Of a DNA stretch of 64,000 nucleotides, positions 1-8,228 are shown piece by piece. Position numbers and translations under genes: made by a program. The first letter of the stretch is position 1; each line of letters opens with the position of its first letter. The notes beneath the pieces are model-generated. The model saw only the letters and a program-made list of their open reading frames with translations, did no database searches and was not told where the DNA came from. Source of the DNA: Chitinophaga sp. XS-30 (GTDB taxonomy: Bacteria > Bacteroidota > Bacteroidia > Chitinophagales > Chitinophagaceae); the NCBI RefSeq assembly GCF_008086345.1, contig NZ_CP043006.1:5268032-5332031 (forward strand). The letters run 5' to 3'.

Positions 1-58
1 TGCCTTTTATTTCCTGCGTTACAAGCGCAATCAGGGGCATTTTCTCCTGCTCATTCAT
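1..58 (-). CDS. 5' end of an unknown gene, cut by the window edge
   Basis: An ATG on the minus strand at 58 overlaps the TGA stop of the upstream GH31 gene (ATGA), the usual sign of translational coupling in an operon. Nineteen codons are visible (MNEQEKMPLIALVTQEIKG) with no stop and no signal peptide. This is too little to name a family. Its position downstream of the ThuA-like and GH31 genes suggests a sugar-related role, which is inference only. Confidence 0.45.
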   Translation of the reverse strand, partial: MNEQEKMPLIALVTQEIKG

Positions 59-2220
59 TTTTTATTCTCCGTCATAAACACCCACTTCACATCATTTGTA
101 TAGGCAAACGGCTTACCAGGCGCCGGCCTGGTCATGCTGCCCACAAGATCTCCGCTACTATTCCGTATTACGCTCAGCGTAATGAAGGTGCATGCACCCT
201 TTTCATAATCAAAACTCACCCCGTCATCGTCATACAAGGTAAACCTGCCCGGGGCTTTCCCATAATGACGAACGATCAGCTGATCTTTGCTCTCGGGTGT
301 CGGGGCTTGTCTTCTTGCAGCGATCATCGGTATAATACTGCCGTCCATTACAAACAAAGGAATTTTATCGAGCCCCGGCGTAATATTGATTATTTCATGT
401 TCCCCTGCAAATGCCCCGGTATAAAAATCGTACCATTTCCCTTCCGGCAAATGTACCTTCCTGCTTTTTTCTCCGGTGAACATCGGCGCTACCAAAATAT
501 TATCGCCCATCATATACTGGTCGTTGATATCTTTTTTTATACTCATCGCGTAGGGATTTTTGGTGCCATCCAGTTTTCCTTCCACGTTTGTTTCTCCGAA
601 ATCAAATCCTGTCAGCAGGTTCATGGCCCTGAACGGGGGCTTCCCTTCAAATCTGTATTGGGCAAAGGTGCTATAGATATAAGGGAGCAACTGCATCCGC
701 AGATCAGCTACGTCCTTTACCGCTTTCTCCACTTCGGGAAAGCTCCAGGGTTTTGTGCCATCCGCCCATGCGTTGAGCATGGCCATGGGTGAAAAACAAA
801 CCGTTTGCATCCTTCTCACCCACTCTTCAGCGGTTTCCGAAGCCCGTACCTCGGGCGTCCATAATACACCGGAGAAGCTGCTGTTGATCAATGCCGTTAT
901 AAAATCCCGATGGCTGTAATAATCATTGTATATGACGTATGGGAAAGCGCTTGCCCCGGCATTGGATGCGCGGATCAGCCCATAAGTCCGCTGATTCCTT
1001 TCTTTAAACCACGCCGCCGTCATTTGCTGCAACAGCAATCCATACACCTGCCGCATCTGTTCTCCGGTGTAACCGGATGGAAAGGTAGCCACATCCGGCC
1101 ACAACCATTTATCATATCCGTCGATCTCGTCAATCTTATACCCGCTAACACCGAGTTCCAGATGATGCCTGAAAAAATGATCTTTGATCAGCTTTCTTGC
1201 CTGTGCCAATGTAAAATCCGGAACAATGCCATTCCATACGGTATGGGATCCGGACAGTTTTTTCATACCGGGATAGAGTGAAGCCCTGGGCGATACATAT
1301 GGATTTAACCATAAGTTGGAACGAATGCCCATTGCGGATAGTTTCTTCAGGAAATCCTGCGGATCGGGAAATCTCTCCTTATCCCATTCAAAGGTACAGG
1401 GATAGGACATGCTTTGCCACCCAGGCTCTACCCCGATAAAATCCAGGGGAAAATCATGCTCTTCAAACATTTTTGCTTCGCGGATAATCTCCGCCTGGCT
1501 GAACAGGGTAGGCACGCGCTCCGTAAAACCGAGGCCCCATTTGGGTGGAAGGCAACCCCCACCGTTCATCAGATTGTAACGCTGCACGACATGCATGGGC
1601 GTAGGGCCGGCAATTACGTACATTTCCAGGCCCTGCGCGGGGATCAATATTTCTACCGCATCCGAGTAAGGCTGGGCGGACCAATCCTTATCGTTATTCC
1701 TGTCATATAATCGCGGTGGATGCTTGGTGTTAACGCTAACAGCGGTACCCGCATATACCGTCATGTACCTGGCCACATCAATCAGCACACCGTAACCACC
1801 GGAACTCACATAAAAGGGTACTGGCGCATGCGTGCGGCCATTGTCCGCTCCCCCATAATGATCAACATGCAGGTTCAATATCCTGCCCCGCTGGTTGACG
1901 GTTTTAAAATTCAATCCAAACCCGAAAATTTTCTCCTCCTGCTGTAAAGGAAACCGGAGATAAATTTTCCCATCCCGCTGCGTAACCGTAATTTCATTTT
2001 TATCTAATGGAAATGAAGTAGCCGGCAGTGATGCAAAACCGGCTTCATAGGCTTTTGCCTGCGCGGCTTTCAACAGGCTTATAGGCTCAGGCTCTCCAAC
2101 AACCGATTTCCATATGCCCGGCTGTACCTGTTTCCATACAACCTTTACCTGGGCATAGCCGGCAGCGCTGATGAACAGTATCAGCAGAAAAGGTATGATC
2201 TTCGAAAATATTTTATTCAT
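55..2220 (-). CDS. Secreted glycoside hydrolase family 31 (alpha-glucosidase/alpha-xylosidase type)
   Basis: The protein has the GH31 layout: an N-terminal beta-sandwich, a TIM barrel starting near GVEPGWQS, then beta-sandwich domains. GYKIDEIDGYDKW carries the likely nucleophile Asp (about residue 364 from the chosen start), and the Asp in YNDYYSHRDF (about 433) is the acid/base candidate. GH31 enzymes release terminal alpha-linked sugars. I chose the ATG at 2220 because it starts a clean signal peptide (MNKIFSKIIPFLLILF...AGYAQ), predicting a periplasmic or surface enzyme. The frame opens upstream to a GTG at 2274 that overlaps the ThuA stop, and an ATG at 2235 is also possible. It sits directly downstream of the ThuA-like gene, probably in one operon. 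The substrate cannot be read from the sequence. Confidence 0.9.
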   Translation of the reverse strand: MNKIFSKIIPFLLILFISAAGYAQVKVVWKQVQPGIWKSVVGEPEPISLLKAAQAKAYEAGFASLPATSFPLDKNEITVTQRDGKIYLRFPLQQEEKIFGFGLNFKTVNQRGRILNLHVDHYGGADNGRTHAPVPFYVSSGGYGVLIDVARYMTVYAGTAVSVNTKHPPRLYDRNNDKDWSAQPYSDAVEILIPAQGLEMYVIAGPTPMHVVQRYNLMNGGGCLPPKWGLGFTERVPTLFSQAEIIREAKMFEEHDFPLDFIGVEPGWQSMSYPCTFEWDKERFPDPQDFLKKLSAMGIRSNLWLNPYVSPRASLYPGMKKLSGSHTVWNGIVPDFTLAQARKLIKDHFFRHHLELGVSGYKIDEIDGYDKWLWPDVATFPSGYTGEQMRQVYGLLLQQMTAAWFKERNQRTYGLIRASNAGASAFPYVIYNDYYSHRDFITALINSSFSGVLWTPEVRASETAEEWVRRMQTVCFSPMAMLNAWADGTKPWSFPEVEKAVKDVADLRMQLLPYIYSTFAQYRFEGKPPFRAMNLLTGFDFGETNVEGKLDGTKNPYAMSIKKDINDQYMMGDNILVAPMFTGEKSRKVHLPEGKWYDFYTGAFAGEHEIINITPGLDKIPLFVMDGSIIPMIAARRQAPTPESKDQLIVRHYGKAPGRFTLYDDDGVSFDYEKGACTFITLSVIRNSSGDLVGSMTRPAPGKPFAYTNDVKWVFMTENKK

Positions 2221-2270
2221 TGATTCCATTTTCATGTTATTGCAGATGATCTTGTTTTCCGGCAATACAT

Positions 2271-3200
2271 TCACTCAAGTACGCTGATATTGTTATGAGG
2301 AAATTTTGCCGGCAAAGGGTATGTCACATTCCCGGTTGCCAGCCATTCCACGGCCCTGATCATGGTAGTTTGAAAACCAATGCAGCGATAAGCAAGGGGA
2401 TAATTTTCGCCCTGCCATAAATGTCCCATACTGGAATTATACACCCGCCCCTTTCCATATCCGATCAACCAATCCACCGGCCAGTTTTTATCAGTAGCAG
2501 TATCGAACGCATATGAAAGCACGGTCAAATTTTCCGCAGGGCCTCTTGCATGCGTATATAGTTCCATGGAGACTGTTCGCCACTGCTCCGGAAAGTCATT
2601 GTTGATGGGATGCCGGTTGAGGATCTTTACCAATGCATCAAATCTTTCTCCATGACCCGTATTGCTTCCTTCTCCCGGCGGGATACGGATGATCTTTCCA
2701 TTCCCGTCTATTTCCAATGCAAAACCTGTTTCTTTAGGCCGCCAGCCCAGCCCGATCATCCTGTCATATTCTTTCCAGTGTGGAAAAGCGTTGTTTGCAG
2801 AATGGAGAATGTATAGCCCACCGCCATCTGCCACATATTGCGCCAGCTTCTCCTCCATTCTCCGGGGCCAGCGCAAGGTCTTGTTATGAATATTATTGGT
2901 ATTCTGTATAACTACACCATAACCGCTGAAATCAGGGTTCCATGCCAGGAGGCTGTCTGTATCAGTTGTTGCAGGCGCAGTGGTCACATCTACGGCAAAA
3001 AGCTTTGACTCCTCCAATATCCGTTTGGTTACAAGAGTTGTTTGCTTCCAGTCGTGGTTGCTATATCCATCTACTATCAGTACACGGATCAGTTCTTTAT
3101 TTTTTTCCTGCCCAGATGTTGCCGTATTCAACATAAAAAACGGCAATAGTATGAGATACTTCCAGAATGACATAAACGTGCTGGATGCCATAATTTTCAT
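2271..3200 (-). CDS. ThuA-like domain protein, secreted
   Basis: About 309 residues. A signal peptide (hydrophobic stretch at residues 11-30) is followed by a ThuA-type flavodoxin-like/class I amidotransferase-like fold: RVLIVDGYSNHDW at the start of the domain, GGGLYILHSANNAF in the middle, and NSSMGHLWQG near the end. ThuA proteins are linked to trehalose or other sugar use in several bacteria, but their reaction is not well established, so only the family is claimed. Its stop codon overlaps the longest reading frame of the GH31 gene, so both probably share one transcript. The start is well placed, with AAGGAAAG about 10 bases upstream. Confidence 0.85.
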   Translation of the reverse strand: MKIMASSTFMSFWKYLILLPFFMLNTATSGQEKNKELIRVLIVDGYSNHDWKQTTLVTKRILEESKLFAVDVTTAPATTDTDSLLAWNPDFSGYGVVIQNTNNIHNKTLRWPRRMEEKLAQYVADGGGLYILHSANNAFPHWKEYDRMIGLGWRPKETGFALEIDGNGKIIRIPPGEGSNTGHGERFDALVKILNRHPINNDFPEQWRTVSMELYTHARGPAENLTVLSYAFDTATDKNWPVDWLIGYGKGRVYNSSMGHLWQGENYPLAYRCIGFQTTMIRAVEWLATGNVTYPLPAKFPHNNISVLE

Positions 3201-3623
3201 ATGTTTAAAATTCTTTCCTTAGAAGATATATTCCCTATCCACTTCATACTTTGGTAAGCATTGCCGACAGTCATTTAATGTTTCTTCGTAAAGGCATAAA
3301 ACTTCACCCAAGCGAACGCCCTCCTGTTATTTATGAAAAAGACCGGACTATTCCGGTGCAACTCCACCGCAGAAAATTACTTACAAATTGATTCTTTTTC
3401 TGAAGAATAGCATGTTAATGATAATATCCGATCTGAATTAGTCAATGGAGCATCAAACTGAATGAGCAGGCCGTCAAAGGTCAGCATGACTGACCATTGC
3501 CCACGACATGCACGGCCTTACCCCAAGGGTCTGATCCGGCCCCGAAGGCTCCCGTTCCGCCACCCGTATAAACAGTATCCACAGGCAACGTTCATCGCCA
3601 CCGGCAACCGTAAAAATTGCCAC
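3201..3623. other. Intergenic stretch between the ThuA and LemA/GIDE units
   Basis: No convincing coding frame. It lies upstream of the ThuA gene and downstream of the small membrane-protein gene, both on the minus strand. A 6-bp inverted repeat, GGTCAG-CATGA-CTGACC (3479-3495), could form a small hairpin but has no T-run. The ThuA promoter should lie near 3205-3300; I could not pick out a confident one. Confidence 0.4.
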
Positions 3624-4019
3624 TTAAGCTTCCGCTGAATTTTTACTATGCTGTCTTTTTTTACTGGTAATACTATTCCCCCATTTCAGGATCATCTTTC
3701 TATTGCATACACCAAAAACCACATAAGTGAGAAACATGGCTATCCATATTAACAATAATTTTATGCCGGAAACTCCCGAAAAGAATAAGATGATCTGGGT
3801 AACGAAACCTGCAATCCAACACAATAACATGATACCTGCGATCACCCCTGCAACGTTTTCAATTTTAGCCGCTTTGTTCAGTTTTCTTAAAATTATAAGC
3901 GGCACAAACAGGGCGAATGAGCAAAAGAACATTCCGAAAGCAGCCCAAAGCACTACATATACCGGCTGCTGCTCTATCGTTTCCAAAATGGAAATAAAAT
4001 CAGAACTGAACGCCATCAT
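3624..4019 (-). CDS. Small integral membrane protein of the LemA/GIDE operon
   Basis: About 131 residues with three hydrophobic segments (around YVVLWAAFGMFFCSFALFVPLIIL, VAGVIAGIMLLCWIAGFVTQIILFF and LLLIWIAMFLTYVVFGV) and a basic C-terminal tail. I recognise no family. An in-frame GTG exists at 4031, but I prefer the ATG pair at 4019/4016. Either start overlaps the 3' end of lemA, so it is probably translationally coupled. Its position as third gene suggests it works in the same membrane complex, which is inference. Confidence 0.7.
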   Translation of the reverse strand: MMAFSSDFISILETIEQQPVYVVLWAAFGMFFCSFALFVPLIILRKLNKAAKIENVAGVIAGIMLLCWIAGFVTQIILFFSGVSGIKLLLIWIAMFLTYVVFGVCNRKMILKWGNSITSKKRQHSKNSAEA

Positions 4020-4560
4020 ATTTTTTTTCACTGGCTGATATTTGCAGAAGCTGTTTTTCCTGGTATCCTAATAGTTTAGCCAGGATCAATGGCGGAAACT
4101 CGGCTATACCGATATTGTACATGTTAACGCTTTCGTTATAAAACTCCCTGCGGTCCGCAATGGCATCCTCAATGCCGGAAACCCGCTGCTGCAAAAGCGA
4201 AAAATTACTATTGGCCTTTAAATCGGGGTAATTTTCCGATACCGCAAAAATGGATTTTACCATGCGCTCCATTTCATTGGATAACTTTAATCTATCCTCA
4301 CGATCAGCACTGTTTAAAAAATCGGTCCTTAGCTGCGTCAACCTCGTCAGCATGGTTTCTTCATAATGCATACTTTCCTTCACCACTTTTATCAGATCAG
4401 GTATTTCATCAGCACGTTGCTTTAATAGCACATCAATATTGAAAAAAGCCTTATTTACGTTGTTTTTCAGCATGACGAGCCTGTTGTACGCAGCGATAAT
4501 AACGCTAAACAGACCAACAACCAATAAACCGATAATGATGTAAAAAATAATTGTATGCAT
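4000..4560 (-). CDS. lemA: LemA family membrane protein
   Basis: The N-terminus is one transmembrane helix (MHTIIFYIIIGLLVVGLFSV) followed by the LemA signature YNRLVMLKNNVNKAF, then IDVLLKQRADEIPDL and a long helical bundle. NFSLLQQRVSGIEDAIADRR and YNIGIAEFPPLILAKLLGY match the conserved second half. LemA proteins are single-span inner-membrane proteins with a cytoplasmic helical domain; their role is not settled. The ATG at 4560 leaves 10 bases after the upstream stop, whereas the longer frame to 4584 would overlap it. The pairing with a GIDE-domain protein upstream is a recurring arrangement in bacteria. Confidence 0.93.
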   Translation of the reverse strand: MHTIIFYIIIGLLVVGLFSVIIAAYNRLVMLKNNVNKAFFNIDVLLKQRADEIPDLIKVVKESMHYEETMLTRLTQLRTDFLNSADREDRLKLSNEMERMVKSIFAVSENYPDLKANSNFSLLQQRVSGIEDAIADRREFYNESVNMYNIGIAEFPPLILAKLLGYQEKQLLQISASEKKYDGVQF

Positions 4561-4570
4561 AGTTATCGTT

Positions 4571-5704
4571 TTAATATACAGCATCTGTTATAGTATTCTT
4601 TGCCTTGAAAAAGTCAAGGTCTATCCCGAAATCCGGTGTTCCTATATTCAATTTTCCATCTACGATAGTTATAGGAGTAACGAGAATAAGGGAAACCATA
4701 AACGCAAAAGCGCAGGAAAAAATCAGGAAAGAATTTAATAACGGCTTAAAGGTATTGTAGTGCGTTATTTTATCCAAAGGGGCAATGGCAAAAACTCCCT
4801 TTACGGCTTCGTATTCAAAAACGGGTTGGTTGTTTTCCGCCAGGCCGGCCTTTCCGATAAGCAGCATCTTGTCATTTTCTTTTATAAGAAACTGTGTATA
4901 TCGCTTTCCACCGGAACTGTACATTTCGTCCTCCGGCACGTATACGAATTCCATCTTTTCCGGGTTTACCTTTATTTTCCCGGTTTCGTCTGAAACATAA
5001 AAGGGGTTGCAGGTAATTTCGTCGAAAATAGTGGAGTAGCTTTTGTCACCATCCTTATCCGTACTGATATCTTCTATGCGGTATCTGTACCCGATACATT
5101 GCTTCTTGCCAATGGGCGAGCGCATTATTGCTATCCCCTCCAGCACGCCTTCAATTTCCGCCAATCCCATAGCAACGGAACGTATCCTGGAGGTGGGCAA
5201 GGTGCGTTGATACTTTAAAAATCTATTTTTATTGCTGGGCAGTATCGCAGCAATCACCGGAACGATAATAATCAGCAACAATACAGCAGAAAACCCGATG
5301 TGGTAAAAACTTACAAAAAACAGGGCAACGGCTACAAACCCCGCAACTTTCTTCCATAGCGGTTTAGGCGCAACATGATATCGCTTCCTGAGTTGCTCCC
5401 TTTCCTTTTTCTCCTCCCTGGATTTGATAACTCCGGCATAGACCATCCCGGTGAAGGCCAGGATAAAGACCGATATAAATAACAGGAAAAAGACAAGCAT
5501 CACCAAATGCTTGCCCAATACTCCTGCCAGCAATATCAGCAGCGGGTCAACCACAAAAAACAACCACCCTTTAAAATCCAGTCGAAATAAGGCTGACAGG
5601 ATGATGGTATGAAAGATGGCAATAAAACAGCTTCCCAGCATCAGAAAGAAAATGCCGGTGTTGGTAACTTCGTTCCGGGTAAAAAAGGCTATAAATTCCT
5701 GCAT
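4571..5704 (-). CDS. Multi-pass membrane protein with GIDE (MULAN-type) domain
   Basis: 377 residues. The N-terminal half has several membrane segments (about residues 13-35, 50-65, 67-92, 120-160) with a charged loop (REEKKEREQLRKR). After residue 175 comes a soluble region matching the GIDE/BAM domain: GLAEIEGVLEG, SPIGKKQCIGYRY, FYVSDETGKIKVNPEKMEF. A final hydrophobic segment (NSFLIFSCAFAFMVSLIL) precedes the C-terminus. In eukaryotes this domain occurs in the mitochondrial E3 ligase MULAN, but no RING finger is visible here, so ligase activity should not be assumed. It is the first gene of a three-gene operon with lemA and a small membrane protein. Confidence 0.8.
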   Translation of the reverse strand: MQEFIAFFTRNEVTNTGIFFLMLGSCFIAIFHTIILSALFRLDFKGWLFFVVDPLLILLAGVLGKHLVMLVFFLLFISVFILAFTGMVYAGVIKSREEKKEREQLRKRYHVAPKPLWKKVAGFVAVALFFVSFYHIGFSAVLLLIIIVPVIAAILPSNKNRFLKYQRTLPTSRIRSVAMGLAEIEGVLEGIAIMRSPIGKKQCIGYRYRIEDISTDKDGDKSYSTIFDEITCNPFYVSDETGKIKVNPEKMEFVYVPEDEMYSSGGKRYTQFLIKENDKMLLIGKAGLAENNQPVFEYEAVKGVFAIAPLDKITHYNTFKPLLNSFLIFSCAFAFMVSLILVTPITIVDGKLNIGTPDFGIDLDFFKAKNTITDAVY

Positions 5705-5900
5705 AAATTATGCTATTGCGGACCTGAAAAAGCAACGCCGGTTTTCAGTTTCCTGGTATTGACAATGGCAAGTGCCTTTTTACAATAAGCTCCTAACCGC
5801 CAAAACCCACGCAATGGCAGCAAAATTAAAAAAATAGTTCATACAACAAGCGGTAAGGTGTTATTTGCCTGACGATTTGAAAACACGGTGCTCCCCTAAT

Positions 5901-5950
5901 AAAATAATTTTTGTAAAAAATGCAGGCACAGCCATAGCTTTGCCTGCATT
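5901..5950 (-). terminator. Rho-independent terminator after fecR
   Basis: On the minus strand a perfect 10-bp stem (arms 5941-5950 and 5919-5928, AATGCAGGCA/TGCCTGCATT) with a 12-base loop runs into a T-rich tail (TTTTACAAAAATTATTTT). It lies 47 bases past the fecR stop, so it should end the sigma-fecR transcript. Confidence 0.8.
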
Positions 5951-5996
5951 ACGAACGGAGTATGCAAATTGTTTTCAAGCTTATGATATGCACCCC

Positions 5997-7160
5997 CTAC
6001 CTGAAATGCAGAATACCCTCCTGATCTATCCGGGCATCAATATGGGAGATGACCTTTAAATCCTCCATGAAGACGGTGATGGGATGGTTGCGGCTAATAA
6101 CGCCGCTGAACCGGCGGGACAGGATCGCCGGATTATCAATTACTACCCGGACGCCATACCAGCGGGGTACTACCCGGCTGATCTCTTCGAGACTGGCATC
6201 GTTAAAATAGAACAGCCCCTTGCGCCAGCTGAGCACCTGCCGGGCATCAAAAGCAACTTGTGCGATGGGCTCGCCGGCCCGGTACACGGCCTGCTGGCCG
6301 GGCGTCAGCCTGCTCTCCCCGGTAGGCGCCTGCATATTGACCGATCCCTCCACCAATGCTACTTTTACGACGCCGGAATCATAAGTATTCACGTTAAATT
6401 CGGTGCCGAGCACTTGCACGGTACTATGCGGCAGATGCACAATGAATGGTTTGGCAGCGTCCTTTGCTACCTTCAGGTAAGCTTCTCCGTGAATGGTGAT
6501 TTCCCGCCTGCGGCCCGTAAAAGACAGCGGAAATTCCAGGCGGGTGGCGGAATTGAGCCAGACTTCAGACCCGTCGGCCAATTGCACCCGGTAATCCAGC
6601 CCGACCGGTACAGAAAGGCTGTTCATACCCGCAGGGACCGTACCGCTCTTACCCATCGCATAGGTCAGGACCTTATGATTATTGTTGAGTTGCACGGCGC
6701 CGGCGTCAATAGCCCCCTCTTTCCGGGAAAGATCGATGACCTGGCCGTTTGCCAACTGCAATTCGATAGCGGGTTTTGAAGACACTCCGGCCAGGTGCGT
6801 CTTCCCGTTTTTGCTGCGCTGTTGCCAGAATATAGCCGCGACCACCAATACGCCGGTGACCATAGCGGCTGCGGCCCATCTTTTTTTATAGAAGGGAATA
6901 TGCCTGGCTGTTGCCTGTGGCTGCTGCCGCCTTCGGAATTCAGTTGCGAGATCTCTCCAGGCCGGGTTTTCCTTTCGCCGTGCAAACCCTGTCTCCACAT
7001 CCTCAGCCGGCAGCGACCGGACCAGCTCGTCATATGCCGGGCGGGCATGGGGGTTGGAAAGGAACAAATGCTCCAATGCTGCCTCTTCTTCCCGGGTAAG
7101 CGTGCCGGTCAACTTGCCCACTAACAAAAATCTTTCTTCTTCCGTCAATTTGTCCATCAT
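5997..7160 (-). CDS. FecR family anti-sigma factor/sigma regulator
   Basis: 387 residues in the usual FecR order: a cytoplasmic N-terminal sigma-binding part, one membrane helix near residues 93-111 (RWAAAAMVTGVLVVAAIFW), a periplasmic FecR domain (LSVPVGLDYRVQLADGSEVW, EITIHGEAYLKVAKDA, VQVLGTEFNVNTYD) and a C-terminal DUF4974-like part that in this family contacts the SusC N-terminal domain (SLEEISRVVPRWYGVRV...FSGVI). It should hold the upstream sigma factor inactive until SusC senses ligand. The usual order is sigma-fecR-susC on one strand, but here susC is divergent. The bipartite motif at 7169-7199 ends only 8 bases before this ATG, so a transcript from it would be nearly leaderless. 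Confidence 0.93.
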   Translation of the reverse strand: MMDKLTEEERFLLVGKLTGTLTREEEAALEHLFLSNPHARPAYDELVRSLPAEDVETGFARRKENPAWRDLATEFRRRQQPQATARHIPFYKKRWAAAAMVTGVLVVAAIFWQQRSKNGKTHLAGVSSKPAIELQLANGQVIDLSRKEGAIDAGAVQLNNNHKVLTYAMGKSGTVPAGMNSLSVPVGLDYRVQLADGSEVWLNSATRLEFPLSFTGRRREITIHGEAYLKVAKDAAKPFIVHLPHSTVQVLGTEFNVNTYDSGVVKVALVEGSVNMQAPTGESRLTPGQQAVYRAGEPIAQVAFDARQVLSWRKGLFYFNDASLEEISRVVPRWYGVRVVIDNPAILSRRFSGVISRNHPITVFMEDLKVISHIDARIDQEGILHFR

Positions 7161-7168
7161 ACTATAAT

Positions 7169-7199
7169 GACTATTTCCCGGGGCGGCGTCACTAACCGG
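7169..7199 (-). promoter_or_regulatory. Candidate ECF-sigma promoter before fecR (CCGGTTAGTGAC-N14-TAGTC)
   Basis: On the minus strand CCGGTTAGTGAC (7199-7188) is followed after exactly 14 bases by TAGTC (7173-7169). The same two boxes at the same spacing occur upstream of susC on the plus strand (8021-8051), and both are preceded by an A-run followed by ATC. The site lies in the 42-base gap between sigma and fecR. Confidence 0.6.
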
Positions 7200-7202
7200 T
7201 TA

Positions 7203-7748
7203 TCAGATTTTTTTTAAGCTTTCCCGTAACGACTTCAGCGCCCGGGTCATATGGTTGCTGATCGTGGCCGGGGTGATGTTCAGCATGCCTGCGATCTCCG
7301 CATAACTCAGCTTTTCAATGTAATGCAGCCGGAATACCCTGGCCGGCATGGGCGGCAATTTGTTTATAGCAGCCTCTATTTCCCGGCGCAGCTCCCGGTT
7401 TTCCAGCTGACCATCGAGGGCCACCTTGCCACTCTCCGTATAATCGAACAGCTTTTTGACCTTTTGCCGGTTCTGCTCCTTTTTCAGGATCACCAGGCAG
7501 CGATTGCGGACCGCGCGGACAAGGTAGCTGACCAGGCCGGAATGAACGTCCAGGAATAGTTTACCCTCCCAGAAATCGCTGAACAGGTCCTGCACCACGT
7601 CCTGGGCCGCGGCCTCATCCTTTAGAAAAGAAAGCGCATAAACGAACAAACGTTCGCGGGTATGCGTATAGAGGATATCGAAAGCATCCAGGTCGGATGC
7701 CTTCAGCCGCTCCAATATTGTTTGATAGTTCACCTCTACCCGCTGCAC
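7203..7748 (-). CDS. ECF-type RNA polymerase sigma factor
   Basis: 181 residues with sigma-70 region 2 (FDILYTHTRERLFVYALSFL, AAAQDVVQDLFSDFWEG, YLVRAVRNRCLVILKKEQ) and region 4 (LPPMPARVFRLHYIEKLSYA, EIAGMLNITPATISNHMTRA). Regions 1 and 3 are absent, as expected for an ECF factor. It is followed by fecR 42 bases downstream and faces away from a SusC gene with an STN signalling domain, which together form a trans-envelope induction system. The start is a GTG at 7748; a second in-frame GTG at 7733 is an alternative. Confidence 0.93.
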   Translation of the reverse strand: MQRVEVNYQTILERLKASDLDAFDILYTHTRERLFVYALSFLKDEAAAQDVVQDLFSDFWEGKLFLDVHSGLVSYLVRAVRNRCLVILKKEQNRQKVKKLFDYTESGKVALDGQLENRELRREIEAAINKLPPMPARVFRLHYIEKLSYAEIAGMLNITPATISNHMTRALKSLRESLKKI

Positions 7749-8228
7749 GGTGTTAGCATTTTATAGTCAAATCTGAAATAATAGATGCGTTGACAGTTAA
7801 ACTGCTTCGCCTGAAACTGTGAAATAGTTAAACGAATGTATCCCTTCCCTGATGGTTATTCCGTGGAATGCGGGGGAGGCAAAACGGCATCCGCCGGTCT
7901 TCCCGGACTTTCTCATGTATCGGGATCATAATTTACAATGGAAGAGCCGGCAGGCATATTCAGCGGCAACGAAAAATAAACCTTTTCGCGTTTCCGGAAA
8001 AAAATAAAAAAAAATCGAATCCGGTTAGTGACTGCCCATAAGTTTTTAGTCTATTGCTTAGGCAGGTCATCTGAAAGGACCATTTTTATCAACTAAATTG
8101 ACTGTTATATGATGCATATAGATAGCGCGCCATAGCACGCCAGCAAAGGAAGAAAAGCCCCTCCCCGCCTGGACAGCATTGAAGGGGCATGGTCCGAAAC
8201 ATTTCAGTTCTAAACATCTCAAAACCAA
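7749..8228. other. Divergent control region between sigma and susC
   Basis: 480 bases without a credible gene. It holds the candidate ECF promoter for susC (8021-8051), preceded by an A-rich run (about 7999-8014). Between that promoter and susC lies a leader of roughly 170 bases. The leader contains a possible hairpin with 6-bp arms GCCCCT (8157-8162) and AGGGGC (8183-8188) around a 20-base loop, which could act in post-transcriptional control. The sigma gene promoter should lie near 7760-7900; no clear TTTG/TAnnTTTG pair was found. Confidence 0.5.
8021..8051 (+). promoter_or_regulatory. Candidate ECF-sigma promoter before susC
   Basis: CCGGTTAGTGAC (8021-8032), 14 bases, TAGTC (8047-8051). 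It is identical in both boxes and in spacing to the site before fecR, while the 14 spacer bases differ. That is the pattern expected of -35 and -10 elements read by one sigma factor. It is placed to drive susC and the following seven-gene unit. Confidence 0.65.

Noticed and set aside
4571..5704. Annotating the GIDE protein as an active E3 ubiquitin ligase
   Set aside because: No RING finger or other ligase catalytic motif is visible; only the GIDE domain is supported.
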